Shown: in pieces, positions 31,332 to 41,914 of the stretch
How the letters are laid out: each line of letters starts with the position of its first letter
How positions within the stretch are numbered: the first letter of the stretch is position 1
Source of the DNA: an uncultured Pseudomonadota bacterium
Lineage (GTDB): Bacteria > Pseudomonadota > Gammaproteobacteria > Methylococcales > Methylomonadaceae
Assembly: GCA_903834465.1 (NCBI GenBank)
Contig: CAILJB010000002.1
Span: 21,192-85,191 of the forward strand
Direction of reading: 5' to 3'
DNA length: 64,000 bases
Made by a program: the position numbers and the translations under genes
Notes under the pieces: model-generated
The model's input: the letters and a program-made list of their open reading frames with translations, nothing else
What the model was told of the DNA's origin: nothing
Database searches by the model: none

Positions 31332-32741
31332 TTACAAGCTGTAATACATATCGTATTCAACAGGGTGTGTACTCATACGCAAGCGTGTGACTTCTTCCAT
31401 TTTCAACGTAATATAAGCGTCAATTACGTCGTTAGTGAATACGCCACCTTTTGTTAAGAATTCACGGTCTTTGTCCAATTCTTCTAAGGCTTGGTCGAAA
31501 GCGTGGCAAACTTGTGGGATATTTTTTTCTTCTTCTGGTGGCAAGTCGTACAAATCTTTGTCCATCGCTTCACCTGGATGGATTTTGTTTTGAATACCGT
31601 CTAAGCCAGCCATGAGCATTGCAGAAAATGCTAAGTATGGGTTTGCTGTTGAGTCAGGGAAACGTACTTCGATACGACGACCTTTTGGATTACGAACGAA
31701 AGGAATACGAATTGACGCTGAACGGTTACGCGCTGAGTAAGCCAACATAACTGGAGCTTCGAAACCTGGAACTAAACGTTTGTAGCTGTTTGTTGAAGCA
31801 TTTGTGAAAGCGTTTAATGCTTTAGCGTGTTTGATGATACCGCCGATGTAGAATAACGCCGTTTCAGACAAACCACCGTATAAATCACCGCTAAACAAGT
31901 TCACGCCGTCTTTTGATAAAGATTGGTGAACGTGCATACCACTACCGTTGTCGCCCACTAATGGTTTAGGCATGAAAGTCGCCGTTTTGCCATAAGCGTG
32001 CGCGATGTTTGCGATAACGTATTTTAATTCTAAAACTTCATCCGCTTTTTTAACCAATGTGTTGAATTTCACACCGATTTCGCATTGACCAGCGGTCGCA
32101 ACTTCGTGGTGGTGAACTTCAGTAATTTGTCCCATCGCTTCCAATGTTTGGCACATTGCAGAGCGCATGTCTTGGAATGAATCAACTGGAGGCACAGGGA
32201 AATAACCACCTTTCACACCTGGACGATGACCCGTGTTGCCATCTGGATAAACTTTTTCTGCGTTCCAGCCGGCTTCTTCAGAATCGATTTTGTAGAACGT
32301 GCCGCTCATGTCTGCGCCCCAACGAACGTCATCAAAAATGAAGAATTCGTTTTCTGGGCCAAAGAATGCCGCGTCAGCAATGCCAGTAGATTTTAAATAT
32401 TCTTGAGCGCGTTTTGCCAAAGAACGTGGATCACGTTCATAACCTTGCATATTTTTAGGTTCGATGATGTCGCAACGAATGATTAAGGTGTTGTCATCAA
32501 AGAATGGATCCATAACTGCTGAACTTGGATCTGGGAGTAAAATCATGTCTGATTCATTGATGTGTTTCCAGCCAGCAATTGACGAGCCGTCAAACATGTT
32601 GCCGTCTTCAAAAGTATCTTCATCAATGGTATGTGCAGGGAAAGTAACGTGTTGTTCTTTACCGCGAGTATCGCAGAAACGGAAATCAACGAATTTCACA
32701 TCGTTGTCTTTAATCATTTTAAGTACGTTTGCTACAGACAT
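31332..32741 (-). CDS. glnA: Glutamine synthetase, type I
   Basis: Main ammonium-assimilating enzyme (glutamate + NH3 + ATP to glutamine). 469 residues of the GSI-beta type: [51 protein letters not shown] site, and the adenylylation-site region [13 protein letters not shown] with its Tyr. So it should be controlled by GlnE adenylylation, which responds to PII and GlnD (glnD is in this window). AGGAG lies 11 bases before the start. It diverges from the porin-amtB-glnK-amtB operon; I found no sigma-54 match reading toward glnA. Confidence 0.98.
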   Translation of the reverse strand: MSVANVLKMIKDNDVKFVDFRFCDTRGKEQHVTFPAHTIDEDTFEDGNMFDGSSIAGWKHINESDMILLPDPSSAVMDPFFDDNTLIIRCDIIEPKNMQGYERDPRSLAKRAQEYLKSTGIADAAFFGPENEFFIFDDVRWGADMSGTFYKIDSEEAGWNAEKVYPDGNTGHRPGVKGGYFPVPPVDSFQDMRSAMCQTLEAMGQITEVHHHEVATAGQCEIGVKFNTLVKKADEVLELKYVIANIAHAYGKTATFMPKPLVGDNGSGMHVHQSLSKDGVNLFSGDLYGGLSETALFYIGGIIKHAKALNAFTNASTNSYKRLVPGFEAPVMLAYSARNRSASIRIPFVRNPKGRRIEVRFPDSTANPYLAFSAMLMAGLDGIQNKIHPGEAMDKDLYDLPPEEEKNIPQVCHAFDQALEELDKDREFLTKGGVFTNDVIDAYITLKMEEVTRLRMSTHPVEYDMYYSL

Positions 32742-32913
32742 TTAAAGCGTCTCCTAAATTGTTATTATGGTATGAAAATGAAAAGTCGGTGTTTGTTATC
32801 ACAACCAGCGTAACGATACCATTTTTTTCAAGCGTTTAGCCACTAAAAAATAACCGGTGAAAAAGCGCGTTTTCTTCGTTGATGCACTTAAATTAAACAT
32901 GAAATGTCGCATC

Positions 32914-32930
32914 TGCTTCATTATGGTGCA
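32914..32930 (+). promoter_or_regulatory. NtrC-like enhancer site
   Basis: TGCTTCATTATGGTGCA fits the NtrC operator pattern TGCACCA-N3-TGGTGCA with two mismatches, both in the left half. It lies about 63 bases upstream of the sigma-54 promoter, a normal enhancer distance. A second weak copy may start at 32883 (TGCACTT). Confidence 0.7.
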
Positions 32931-32992
32931 TTTATTGTTTTAAACATGACATTGTAATTTCCAAGCAACTGTTTTTGTTGTTTTTTTGATAC

Positions 32993-33008
32993 TGGCACAA
33001 TACCTGCA
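32993..33008 (+). promoter_or_regulatory. Sigma-54 promoter for porin-amtB-glnK-amtB
   Basis: TGGCACAATACCTGCA matches the sigma-54 consensus TGGCACG-N4-TTGCA with GG and GC ten bases apart; only two consensus bases differ. Predicted transcription start about 33019, leaving a leader of about 29 bases with AGGA before the porin ATG. Confidence 0.85.
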
Positions 33009-33047
33009 TTTTCGAATATATACATCAAAATCAATTTAGGAAAAATC

Positions 33048-34373
33048 ATGAGGAAAATAAAAAAATATAATAAATACCGTGTGATGCACGTTGCAACAGG
33101 TAGTTTATTATTGATGGGGTTGATTGCAAATGCTCATTCTGGCGCAATTGCGGATTTAACAGGATACGATGCAAATGAAACATCGTTGTTTAAAAACAAC
33201 GGTATTGTTGTCGGTGGTTGGGCAAATGCAGGGATTACTTACAACGCGACGAACCCTGCAAATGGTTTTAATGGTCCTGTAACGTTCGGAGACCGTGCCA
33301 GTGAAGTGCAATTGAACCAATTAAACCTCTTTATTCAACGCGCAGTTGCAACAGAAGGCACGGGCTGGGATTTTGGCGGACGTTTTGATGTCATGTTTGG
33401 GACGGATTCCATTTTTACGCAAGCCTACGGTGTACCGGCATTTGATGTAAATAATGGCTCGCCTTTGAATCGCAGTCATTGGGATTTAAATATGCTCAAC
33501 AGTGCGGGCAATAATCGTTTTTACGATTTAGCCTTACCACAAGCCTACGCTGAAGCCTATGTACCGATTGGCAATGGTTTGAATGTTAAAGCCGGTCACT
33601 TTTATACGCCAATTGGTTATGAAACCGTTCCTGCACCAGACAATTTTTTCTACACCCACGCTTATACCATGCAATATGGCGAACCGTTCACGCACACTGG
33701 CGTGATGGGCAATTATGCCGTGGATTCAAATTGGTCTGTTATGGGCGGTGTCACAACAGGTAGCGCAACCGGTGGTTGGGATGGTGGTTTTGATAAACAA
33801 CTCGGTAACTGGGGTGGTTTAGCAGGCATGACATGGACAAGTAATGACAAAGGTTCATCAGCTAATGTCAGCGGCACTTATGGTAAAACATCTGAAACCA
33901 GTAACAAAACATGGGCATTGTATAGTATTGTTTTAAAACACAATATCACCGATAAAACCCATTTAATGCTGCAACATGACCATGGATTTGCGAATGGTGT
34001 AATGGTGGCATCTGGTATAAGAGATGCTGAATGGTACGGCATCAATATGCACTTAACGTATGACATCAAAGACAATTTAACGGCTGGCATTCGTACTGAA
34101 TGGTTTAGAGATCAAACAGGTTTTCGTGTTTGTTCACCAGGTCGCGTTAGTGCAGCAACAGATAATACAGGCGCAAGTTATGCGGCAAATTTTGCAGCAA
34201 ATTGCAGTGCTGCAACGTATTATGCTGTTACAGCTGGTTTAAATTGGAAACCCGTAACTTGGTTAAACTTACGTCCAAACGTCCGTTATGACTGGGCGGA
34301 TGGGGCGCGTCCATTTGGTAACAACAAACAAGATCAATTCCTATTCTCTACTGACTTTAATATCAATTTCTAA
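33048..34373 (+). CDS. Outer-membrane beta-barrel porin (BBP2/OmpL-like), nitrogen-regulated
   Basis: 441 residues with a signal peptide (basic start, GSLLLMGLIANAHS), then alternating amphipathic strands and a C-terminal Phe (FSTDFNINF), as in outer-membrane barrels. The pattern VGGWANAGITYNATNP, QLNQLNLFIQRA and VKAGHFYTPIGYETVPAPDNFF fits the putative beta-barrel porin-2 family. It is first behind a sigma-54/NtrC-type promoter and 17 bases upstream of amtB, so it probably serves uptake of ammonium or another small nitrogen compound across the outer membrane (inference). Substrate not shown. Confidence 0.82.
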   Translation: MRKIKKYNKYRVMHVATGSLLLMGLIANAHSGAIADLTGYDANETSLFKNNGIVVGGWANAGITYNATNPANGFNGPVTFGDRASEVQLNQLNLFIQRAVATEGTGWDFGGRFDVMFGTDSIFTQAYGVPAFDVNNGSPLNRSHWDLNMLNSAGNNRFYDLALPQAYAEAYVPIGNGLNVKAGHFYTPIGYETVPAPDNFFYTHAYTMQYGEPFTHTGVMGNYAVDSNWSVMGGVTTGSATGGWDGGFDKQLGNWGGLAGMTWTSNDKGSSANVSGTYGKTSETSNKTWALYSIVLKHNITDKTHLMLQHDHGFANGVMVASGIRDAEWYGINMHLTYDIKDNLTAGIRTEWFRDQTGFRVCSPGRVSAATDNTGASYAANFAANCSAATYYAVTAGLNWKPVTWLNLRPNVRYDWADGARPFGNNKQDQFLFSTDFNINF

Positions 34374-34390
34374 AATTTTAAGGTGGAAAA

Positions 34391-35791
34391 ATGAAAGCAC
34401 TTTTGCGTAGTTTCACGACGTTATCGTTGCTCGGCGCAAGCGCGTTGAGTTTTGCCGATGAAGTTGTTGCGCCTATTGTCCCTGTTGTAAATAAAGGCGA
34501 TACCGCTTGGGTAATGATTTCAACGATTTTAGTTATTTTGATGATTGTGCCAGGTTTAGCGTTATTTTACGGCGGTATGGTTCGCGCTAAAAATATGTTG
34601 TCCATTTTGATGCAAGTGTTTGTCATTTTTTGTATGACGGCGGTTTTATGGGCAATTTATGGTTACAGCGTGGCATTTACCGAAGGCAATGCGTTTTTTG
34701 GTGGTTTGAGCAAAGTTTTTCTAAAAGGTATTACCCCCGACTCACTTGCCGCAACATTTAGCAAAGGTGTGGCTATTCCAGAATTTGCGTATGTTGCTTT
34801 CCAATTAACTTTCGCAGCAATTACACCAGCAATTATCATCGGTGCTTTTGCAGAACGGATTAAATTTTCAGCAGTTCTGTTATTTGTTGCCATTTGGTTC
34901 ACCTTCTCTTATTTGCCGTTAGCGCACATGGTTTGGTATTGGACAGGTCCTGATGCGTATACCGACGCAAGTGCAGCAGAAGCTGCAACCGCAACCGCAG
35001 GCTTTTTATTCCAAAAAGGTGCGTTAGATTTTGCGGGTGGCTCAGTTGTTCACATTAACGCAGGGGTTGCAGGTTTAGTGGGCTGTTTGTTAATTGGTAA
35101 ACGTATTGGTTACGGTCGTGAATCACTCGCGCCACACAGCGTGACGATGACCATGATTGGTGCCTCATTATTGTGGGTGGGTTGGTTTGGCTTCAACGTG
35201 GGTTCAAATTTAGAAGCAAATGGTTTAGCCACATTAGTATTCATGAATACGCTACTTGCAACTGCGGCGGCAACCTTATCATGGATGGCAGCAGAATGGT
35301 TGATGCGCGGAAAACCTAGTATGTTAGGCGCAGCATCGGGTGCAATTGCCGGTTTGGTTGTCATCACGCCAGCATGTGGTTGGTCAGGCGTGATGGGTGC
35401 AATTTTGTTAGGTTTTGCATCGGGTGCGGTATGTTTTTGGGCGGTTACGATGCTCAAAACAAAATTCAAATACGATGATTCGCTTGATGCTTTTGGTGTA
35501 CACGGCATTGGTGGTATTTTAGGTGCGTTGGGTACTGCCGTTGTAGCAAACCCTGCTTTAGGTGGCACAGGTGTTTGGGATTATGTGGCGAATGGCGTGG
35601 CGGAATACAATTTTGCCGCACAATTCACTAGCCAATTTTGGGGCGTTGCCGTTGCCGTTATTTGGTCAGCAGTGGTTTCCTTTGTCGCTTATAAAATCGT
35701 TGACGCGCTAATCGGTCTGCGTGTAGAGGAAGAAGACGAACGTCAAGGTTTAGACGTTTCAGCACACGGCGAAACGGCTTATCACTTATAA
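34391..35791 (+). CDS. amtB: Ammonium transporter AmtB (first copy)
   Basis: 466 residues: signal peptide, then eleven membrane helices. Pore residues are visible: LDFAGGSVVHINAG carries the conserved Asp and first His, and DAFGVHGIGGILGAL the second His. Compared with E. coli AmtB there is a longer periplasmic loop (YWTGPDAYTDASAAEAATATAG) before the LDFAGG segment. Good AGGTGG ribosome-binding site. It lies between the porin gene and glnK in the sigma-54 operon. GlnK is expected to block it when nitrogen is plentiful. Confidence 0.95.
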   Translation: MKALLRSFTTLSLLGASALSFADEVVAPIVPVVNKGDTAWVMISTILVILMIVPGLALFYGGMVRAKNMLSILMQVFVIFCMTAVLWAIYGYSVAFTEGNAFFGGLSKVFLKGITPDSLAATFSKGVAIPEFAYVAFQLTFAAITPAIIIGAFAERIKFSAVLLFVAIWFTFSYLPLAHMVWYWTGPDAYTDASAAEAATATAGFLFQKGALDFAGGSVVHINAGVAGLVGCLLIGKRIGYGRESLAPHSVTMTMIGASLLWVGWFGFNVGSNLEANGLATLVFMNTLLATAAATLSWMAAEWLMRGKPSMLGAASGAIAGLVVITPACGWSGVMGAILLGFASGAVCFWAVTMLKTKFKYDDSLDAFGVHGIGGILGALGTAVVANPALGGTGVWDYVANGVAEYNFAAQFTSQFWGVAVAVIWSAVVSFVAYKIVDALIGLRVEEEDERQGLDVSAHGETAYHL

Positions 35792-35803
35792 ATTTAAGCA
35801 AGT

Positions 35804-35845
35804 GGTTCAAGGTGAAATGTTACAGTTCTGCTTTCACCTTGAACC
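35804..35845 (+). other. Perfect 14-bp inverted repeat between amtB and glnK
   Basis: ggttcaaggtgaaa (35804-35817) and tttcaccttgaacc (35832-35845) with a 14-base loop, 12 bases after the amtB stop. No T-run follows, so it is more likely a processing or stabilising hairpin, or a partial terminator, than a full intrinsic terminator. Confidence 0.75.
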
Positions 35846-35909
35846 TTATGCCTGCTTTAACTTATGATTGTCAGCGCAGTCTTTAAACTCATTTTTATTT
35901 AAAACCTAA

Positions 35910-36260
<351 letters not shown>

Positions 36261-36264
36261 ATTT

Positions 36265-37563
<1,299 letters not shown>

Positions 37564-37659
37564 CCAACTAAATTACTCGGATAGCATTGACGAATGAGGT
37601 TGAATCAAACAAAATCCACGTTTACATTTTCCCCATTAGTCGAAAAAAGAGAAAACAGA

Positions 37660-38616
37660 ATGCAAATTGTTTTAGCTAATCCACGCGGTTTTTGTGCTGG
37701 TGTTGATCGCGCCATTGAAATTGTTGAACGCGCCTTAGAAGCCTTTAGCGCACCGATTTATGTGCGTCACGAAGTTGTTCATAATCGAACAGTTGTTGAC
37801 GCGCTTAAAGAAAAAGGTGCGATTTTTATCGAAGAACTCACCGATGTGCCGATGGGTTCGACGTTGATTTTCAGCGCACACGGTGTGTCCAAACAAGTTC
37901 AAAAAGAAGCCAAAGAGCGTAATTTAACCGTTTTTGATGCAACGTGTCCGCTTGTCACAAAAGTGCATATTCAAGTATCCAAACACGCAAAAGCCAATCG
38001 GGAAGTGATTTTGATTGGTCATGCAGGGCATCCCGAAGTCGAAGGCACGATGGGGCAGTATGAAAAACAAGCCGATACAGGTGGTATTTATTTAGTTGAA
38101 ACGCCGGCAGATGTCGAAAAATTAGAAGTTAATCATCCCGATGATTTGGCGTATGTAACGCAAACAACGCTGTCGATGACAGATACCAAAATTATGGTTG
38201 ATGCGCTACGCAAACGTTTTTCATCGATTCAAGAACAGAAAAAAGATGATATTTGTTACGCCACGCAAAATCGTCAAGACGCGGTGCATGAACTTACCAA
38301 AATTGCCGATATTATTTTGGTCGTCGGTTCGCCAAATAGTTCTAATTCGAATCGGTTGCGTGAAATCGCCGAGCAATTGGGTAAAAAGGCCTATTTAATC
38401 GACACGGCAAAAGATATGCAAAAAGATTGGTTTACCCCTAAAAGTATTGTGGGTGTAACAGCCGGTGCTTCTGCGCCAGAGGTATTGGTGCAAGAAGTGA
38501 TTCAAGAACTTAAAAATTGGGGCGGTGATGTCACGACTGAAATTCAAGGTATTGAAGAAAAAGTGGTTTTCTCCCTGCCCCGCGAATTGAAAAATAAATC
38601 GTGCGCGAATCATTAG
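37660..38616 (+). CDS. ispH: 4-hydroxy-3-methylbut-2-enyl diphosphate reductase
   Basis: Last MEP pathway enzyme, an iron-sulfur reductase giving IPP and DMAPP. The ATG at 37660 (GAGAA upstream) gives the family start [19 protein letters not shown]; a start 66 bases upstream would add an unrelated tail. Cluster Cys residues are in GFCAGV, DATCPLV and VTAGASAPE region (Cys in [10 protein letters not shown]). 318 residues. hslR starts within its last codons. Confidence 0.97.
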   Translation: MQIVLANPRGFCAGVDRAIEIVERALEAFSAPIYVRHEVVHNRTVVDALKEKGAIFIEELTDVPMGSTLIFSAHGVSKQVQKEAKERNLTVFDATCPLVTKVHIQVSKHAKANREVILIGHAGHPEVEGTMGQYEKQADTGGIYLVETPADVEKLEVNHPDDLAYVTQTTLSMTDTKIMVDALRKRFSSIQEQKKDDICYATQNRQDAVHELTKIADIILVVGSPNSSNSNRLREIAEQLGKKAYLIDTAKDMQKDWFTPKSIVGVTAGASAPEVLVQEVIQELKNWGGDVTTEIQGIEEKVVFSLPRELKNKSCANH

Positions 38617-38999
38617 AATCCATTCGATTAGATAAATGGTTGTGGATGGCGCGTTTTTTTAAAACGCGCTCACTTGCCACAGAAGCGGTATCGGGTGGAA
38701 AAGTTCACGTTAATAAACAGCGTGTCAAGCCAAGTAAAGACATTAAAATCGGCGCAGAATTGTCGATTCACAAAGACGGTTATGAATGGTTAGTAACTGT
38801 CACTGGCATTGCCACGCAGCGCGTATCGGCAAAAGAAGCCGCGTTGCTTTACGAAGAAAGTTCGGAAAGTCTTGCCAAACGCCAACAGCAAGTCACGGCT
38901 CGCCGCGAAGAACGACAATATGTCGGTTTTCGTGAGCCTGAACACAAACCGAATAAAAAAGATCGGGAATTGATTCACCGCTTCAAACGTGCTGAATAA
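38601..38999 (+). CDS. hslR: Heat shock protein 15 (S4-domain ribosome recycling factor)
   Basis: 132 residues with an S4 RNA-binding domain ([37 protein letters not shown]) and a basic tail. Hsp15 binds stalled 50S subunits carrying nascent chains. The start is GTG at 38601, overlapping ispH by 16 bases, and no later Met fits before the domain. Its stop abuts that of the convergent tusE gene. Confidence 0.9.
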   Translation: MRESLESIRLDKWLWMARFFKTRSLATEAVSGGKVHVNKQRVKPSKDIKIGAELSIHKDGYEWLVTVTGIATQRVSAKEAALLYEESSESLAKRQQQVTARREERQYVGFREPEHKPNKKDRELIHRFKRAE

Positions 39000-39311
39000 T
39001 TACAAACACGTTGGCGGCTTGGGCAAACCCGCCAATTTGCACGCATATTTAAGCGGCGACTCTGGAAATAAATTTTGTAAATAACGACTGTTACCTTTTT
39101 CGACACCGAATCGGTTAGCAACCGCTTTTACAAAAATGCGCGTATTAGGTAAATAGTTAAATTGGATGTAATAATCACGCATGAATAGCACAATTTCCCA
39201 ATGTGCAGGCGTTAGCGTAATTCCATTTAATGTGGCTAATTGCTCGCCAACAGATTCGTTCCAATCGTAAATATTGACTAAAAATCCCTGCTCTGTCAGT
39301 TCTAAGTCCAT
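39000..39311 (-). CDS. tusE: TusE/DsrC-family sulfur carrier with both cysteines
   Basis: 103 residues of the DsrC/TusE family: EIVLFMRDYYIQFNYLPNTRIFVKAVANRFG and the C-terminal arm YACKLAGLPKPPTCL. The penultimate Cys is the conserved sulfur carrier. A second Cys stands ten residues earlier (ACKLAG), where E. coli TusE has Thr; this second Cys is typical of true DsrC. So it may do more than tRNA thiolation, though no dsrAB genes are nearby. Its ATG overlaps the end of tusB by ten bases. Confidence 0.88.
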   Translation of the reverse strand: MDLELTEQGFLVNIYDWNESVGEQLATLNGITLTPAHWEIVLFMRDYYIQFNYLPNTRIFVKAVANRFGVEKGNSRYLQNLFPESPLKYACKLAGLPKPPTCL

Positions 39312-39586
39312 GTTTGAATTGGCGTATGATTAACAGTAAGCTGGACAAATTGAGCATAATCAATTGGTATGATTCCATCGCACAATAAATTTGTTTCAAT
39401 ACCACGCAATGTTAAATCTTCATTTAGAACATAACAGGGCGTTGTTGAGAGTAATTCAGCTAACGTTATTTGCCATGCAGAATTTTTTAGTAACCCCAGC
39501 ACAGCATTATTTAGAAAAATAATACCTGCTTGATTTGCTAGGCGTTGAAATGTAACGGGAGATAATTCAAAAACTAAATGTAACAT
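39302..39586 (-). CDS. tusB: TusB/DsrH-family sulfur relay protein
   Basis: 94 residues. The second half matches TusB closely: YVLNEDLTLRGI, DGIIPIDYAQFVQLTVNH. TusB normally forms TusBCD, passing persulfide from TusA to TusE for 2-thiouridine in tRNA. Here tusC and tusD are absent from the neighbourhood; the upstream gene is an SMR exporter. The ATG at 39586 shares a base with the stop of that gene (TGATG), and tusE overlaps its end, so all three are one transcript. Confidence 0.88.
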   Translation of the reverse strand: MLHLVFELSPVTFQRLANQAGIIFLNNAVLGLLKNSAWQITLAELLSTTPCYVLNEDLTLRGIETNLLCDGIIPIDYAQFVQLTVNHTPIQTWT

Positions 39587-39906
39587 CAATAAGCATCCGT
39601 TAATTTCAAACCTGCGATACCGATAATCACGAACAGAATTGATACTAAACGATAAATATCCACCGATTCTTTAAATAAAAAAATACCTAAAATAGCCACA
39701 CCAACTGCCCCCATGCCTGTCCAGACCGCATAAGCCGTGCCGATAGGTAATGTTTTTAACGCAAGCATTAACAAATAAAAACTGCTTATACCTGATAACG
39801 CTGTCACAATGCTTGGTACAAGTTGTGTAAACCCTTGATTATATTTCAAACTCAAGGCAAAAATAATTTCTATACAACCAGCACTTATTAACAGTAACCA
39901 ACCCAT
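39586..39906 (-). CDS. gdx: Guanidinium exporter Gdx (SugE-type SMR transporter)
   Basis: 106-residue four-helix SMR protein. SAGCIEIIFALSLKYNQGFTQLVPS near the start (with the essential Glu in the first helix) and LPIGTAYAVWTGMGAVG are those of SugE/Gdx, which exports guanidinium, and not EmrE. No guanidine riboswitch pattern was found in the 77 bases upstream. It leads a three-gene unit with tusB and tusE, an unusual partnership. Confidence 0.88.
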   Translation of the reverse strand: MGWLLLISAGCIEIIFALSLKYNQGFTQLVPSIVTALSGISSFYLLMLALKTLPIGTAYAVWTGMGAVGVAILGIFLFKESVDIYRLVSILFVIIGIAGLKLTDAY

Positions 39907-39983
39907 AAATCCTCTTTTGTAATTAAGGCTAAATCTTTTACAATAAACAACATTAAAACTCTTTTAAATTCTTGGTAATATCA

Positions 39984-40937
39984 ATGGAAAATGACGATTC
40001 TGCAATGCTCCACAATCGAGCAATGATAATTAACAATTTGTCAATGCTTGTTAAACACAAATGTATGATAGGTGCGAATTTGGGCGGAAAGGACAGTTTC
40101 TTGACCGCTATTGTCGCAATCAATCACAAAGATGGAACTCTCATTTTAGACTATGGTGCATCAGACTTTTTAAATAAAAAATTAGTTTCCACGCCGCACG
40201 TCAAATTTACCACTGGATTTAACGGCATTCAAGTCGCGTTTACGAGCGAAAAAATTTCACCGATAAAATATCAAGGCGAAGATGCTTTTATTACGGCAAT
40301 TCCAAGTTCTTTATATTGGTACAATCGACGCGAGTATTATCGTGTGAATACGCCGATTATGGATCCTAGTATGTGTGAAATAGCCATTCCCGCTCCTACA
40401 GAAGATTCAACTGAAGAATATAAACAAGCCTATACAGTCGCTACTGGTATCATCAAAGAACAATTACTTGCTAAAATTCAAGCAGAATTGGTTGAAGAAC
40501 AACAAGCCTTCATCAAGGCTTACGCCAAAATGTCGGTTGAAAGTAAAATCAAAGCCAAATTGGAGCGGCAACAACTTGAAGCCGAGCGAGAAGCCAACCC
40601 AATTTTGCCCGATGAACGGTTACTGAATATAATTAAATTGAATTTACACGATATTAGTTTGTCTGGCTTTTCAATGACCAATCACAGCGAAGATTTTTCG
40701 TATTTTTTAACACGAAATACACTTTGTGAAAACAGCACTTTTATTATGCCAGGTTTTGGTTCAGTCGAAGTTACGTTTGAAATCATGATGAAACGTAAAA
40801 TTGAAGCTCACAAAGCGGGGGAATTTGCGGAATTAGTGGGGGTTAAATTTTTGAAATTAAAACAATCCACGGAATCCACAATATTACGTTACATTCAAGA
40901 ACTGGAACGACAAAGCGGTGTACTAAATTCGCAATGA
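39984..40937 (+). CDS. PilZ-domain protein with internal coiled-coil insertion
   Basis: 317 residues from the ATG at 39984. The first 110 residues look like the YcgR N-terminal domain. The c-di-GMP-binding parts of PilZ are RREYYR (115-120) and DISLSGFS (223-230). In usual PilZ domains these motifs are about 20-30 residues apart; here about 80 extra residues, mostly Lys/Glu/Gln/Ala and probably helical (about 140-215), separate them. The end VGVKFLKLKQSTESTILRYIQELERQ is normal. Target unknown, perhaps a flagellar or pilus motor. A start 12 bases upstream (TTG) is less likely. Confidence 0.85.
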   Translation: MENDDSAMLHNRAMIINNLSMLVKHKCMIGANLGGKDSFLTAIVAINHKDGTLILDYGASDFLNKKLVSTPHVKFTTGFNGIQVAFTSEKISPIKYQGEDAFITAIPSSLYWYNRREYYRVNTPIMDPSMCEIAIPAPTEDSTEEYKQAYTVATGIIKEQLLAKIQAELVEEQQAFIKAYAKMSVESKIKAKLERQQLEAEREANPILPDERLLNIIKLNLHDISLSGFSMTNHSEDFSYFLTRNTLCENSTFIMPGFGSVEVTFEIMMKRKIEAHKAGEFAELVGVKFLKLKQSTESTILRYIQELERQSGVLNSQ

Positions 40938-40943
40938 TTATGG

Positions 40944-40979
40944 ATTGCTAGTGGTTTAACATCTTACACCACTAGCAAT
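40944..40979. terminator. Perfect 12-bp inverted repeat between PilZ and SirB genes
   Basis: attgctagtggt (40944-40955) and accactagcaat (40968-40979). It lies between convergent genes, followed by AAAATTCTTTT on the plus strand. Probably the shared end of both transcripts. Confidence 0.65.
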
Positions 40980-40995
40980 AAAATTCTTTTCAAAT

Positions 40996-41346
40996 TCAAA
41001 AAAACATCGCGCTTTTTGTGACAGCAACTTTCGCAATATAAATAAAGCACAATAACGCGCCACCAAACGCATACCAGCGTCTTTCGTCTGTTAGCTTCAA
41101 AGTCACAATTCCTAAACCAACATAACCCAGCAAAGCGACTAATTTCGCGACAATCCAACCATGATCCCCAACGTATTGAAATGCCAAACTAAAACCTGTT
41201 AATAACAACACGCCATTGATTACATGTGGCGCAATATTTATCCATTTCAGTTGCATCATTTCGGGACGATATTGCGTTAAGGCAACGCGCCCTAAAAAAC
41301 TTCCTAATGACAACACAACAAACATTAAATGCAGTTTGATAAGCAT
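40996..41346 (-). CDS. SirB-family integral membrane protein
   Basis: 116 residues with four predicted membrane helices and the SirB pattern: KLHLMFVVLSLGSFLGRVALTQYRPEMM, INIAPHVINGVLLLTG and DERRWYAFGGALLCF. The family is widespread in Proteobacteria and its function is unknown; the name comes from a regulatory locus of Salmonella. It is last in a minus-strand run behind the macro-domain gene. Confidence 0.8.
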   Translation of the reverse strand: MLIKLHLMFVVLSLGSFLGRVALTQYRPEMMQLKWINIAPHVINGVLLLTGFSLAFQYVGDHGWIVAKLVALLGYVGLGIVTLKLTDERRWYAFGGALLCFIYIAKVAVTKSAMFF

Positions 41347-41392
41347 AACTTTCTCCAGTCTGTAAATACCGACAAAAACCGAAAACGTTGAA

Positions 41393-41878
41393 TTACGCTT
41401 CGTTTGCTGCTTGATCCGCGTGATAAGTTTCGTAGACGTAAACAGGAATATTCAAATCACCTAATTTTTTCTCAACCAATGGCAATACGTCCGCCCAATC
41501 TAAACCACCGATGCCTGTTGCTAAACGTGGTAATGCAAGTGACGTGAATTTTTCAGCTACGGCAATTTTTGCTAAGGCTTTCAACGCATGTTGCACATTA
41601 CTCAACGTTGCTTTGCCATGACGATGGTCGTGACTGTCTGCGCCTTCTTGGGTGATTAAATTCACAATGTGTTTGCCTTCGGCACTTACCCATGCCCACG
41701 CTTCGCCCGCTTCTGGGCTATGTTGATGACACCAGTGGTGGAAATCTTTGTGCATTGATGGATATAAATTGTGCAACTGTAACGCCAAACCTTTATCCAT
41801 TGGGTCGTTAATGCCAACACCTTGCACAATAGCGTTTGCTTTGCTTAATAAAATATCGCCTTCTACTAAATGAATCAT
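41393..41878 (-). CDS. Macro-domain protein (ADP-ribose binding/hydrolase)
   Basis: 161 residues, a single macro domain: VEGDILLSKANAIVQGVGINDPMDKG at the N-terminus and LPRLATGIGGLDWADVLPLVEK near the end, which line the ADP-ribose pocket. The GIGGLDW loop resembles hydrolases that remove ADP-ribose or O-acetyl-ADP-ribose. A long His-rich middle (HKDFHHWCHQHSPEAGEAWAW) is unusual. No DarT-like toxin gene is adjacent, so it is not an obvious antitoxin. It follows the hydrogenase protease gene after 36 bases. Confidence 0.85.
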   Translation of the reverse strand: MIHLVEGDILLSKANAIVQGVGINDPMDKGLALQLHNLYPSMHKDFHHWCHQHSPEAGEAWAWVSAEGKHIVNLITQEGADSHDHRHGKATLSNVQHALKALAKIAVAEKFTSLALPRLATGIGGLDWADVLPLVEKKLGDLNIPVYVYETYHADQAANEA

Positions 41879-41914
41879 GAGATTTTCCTTATTGTGATGG
41901 TTAAAAAATTATTG

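Larger units (their letters stand above)
32742..33047. promoter_or_regulatory. Divergent control region between glnA and porin gene
   Basis: 306 bases with no gene. On the plus-strand side it holds an NtrC-like site (32914-32930), a weaker TGCAC half-site (32883) and a sigma-54 promoter (32993-33008). Reading toward glnA there is only a CATAAT -10-like box (32764-32769) without a good -35. The rest is AT-rich with no further structure seen. Confidence 0.7.

Noticed and set aside
32742..32880. Sigma-54 promoter reading toward glnA
   Set aside because: No GC and CC pair at the required ten-base spacing was found on that strand; the nearest candidate (32808-32820) has nine.
39907..39983. Possible guanidine riboswitch in front of the gdx (SugE) gene
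   Set aside because: The gap is only 77 bases, AT-rich, and shows none of the conserved ACGR loops or stems of guanidine riboswitches.
41393..41878. DarTG-type toxin-antitoxin system suggested by the macro domain
   Set aside because: No DarT-like ADP-ribosyltransferase is adjacent on either side.
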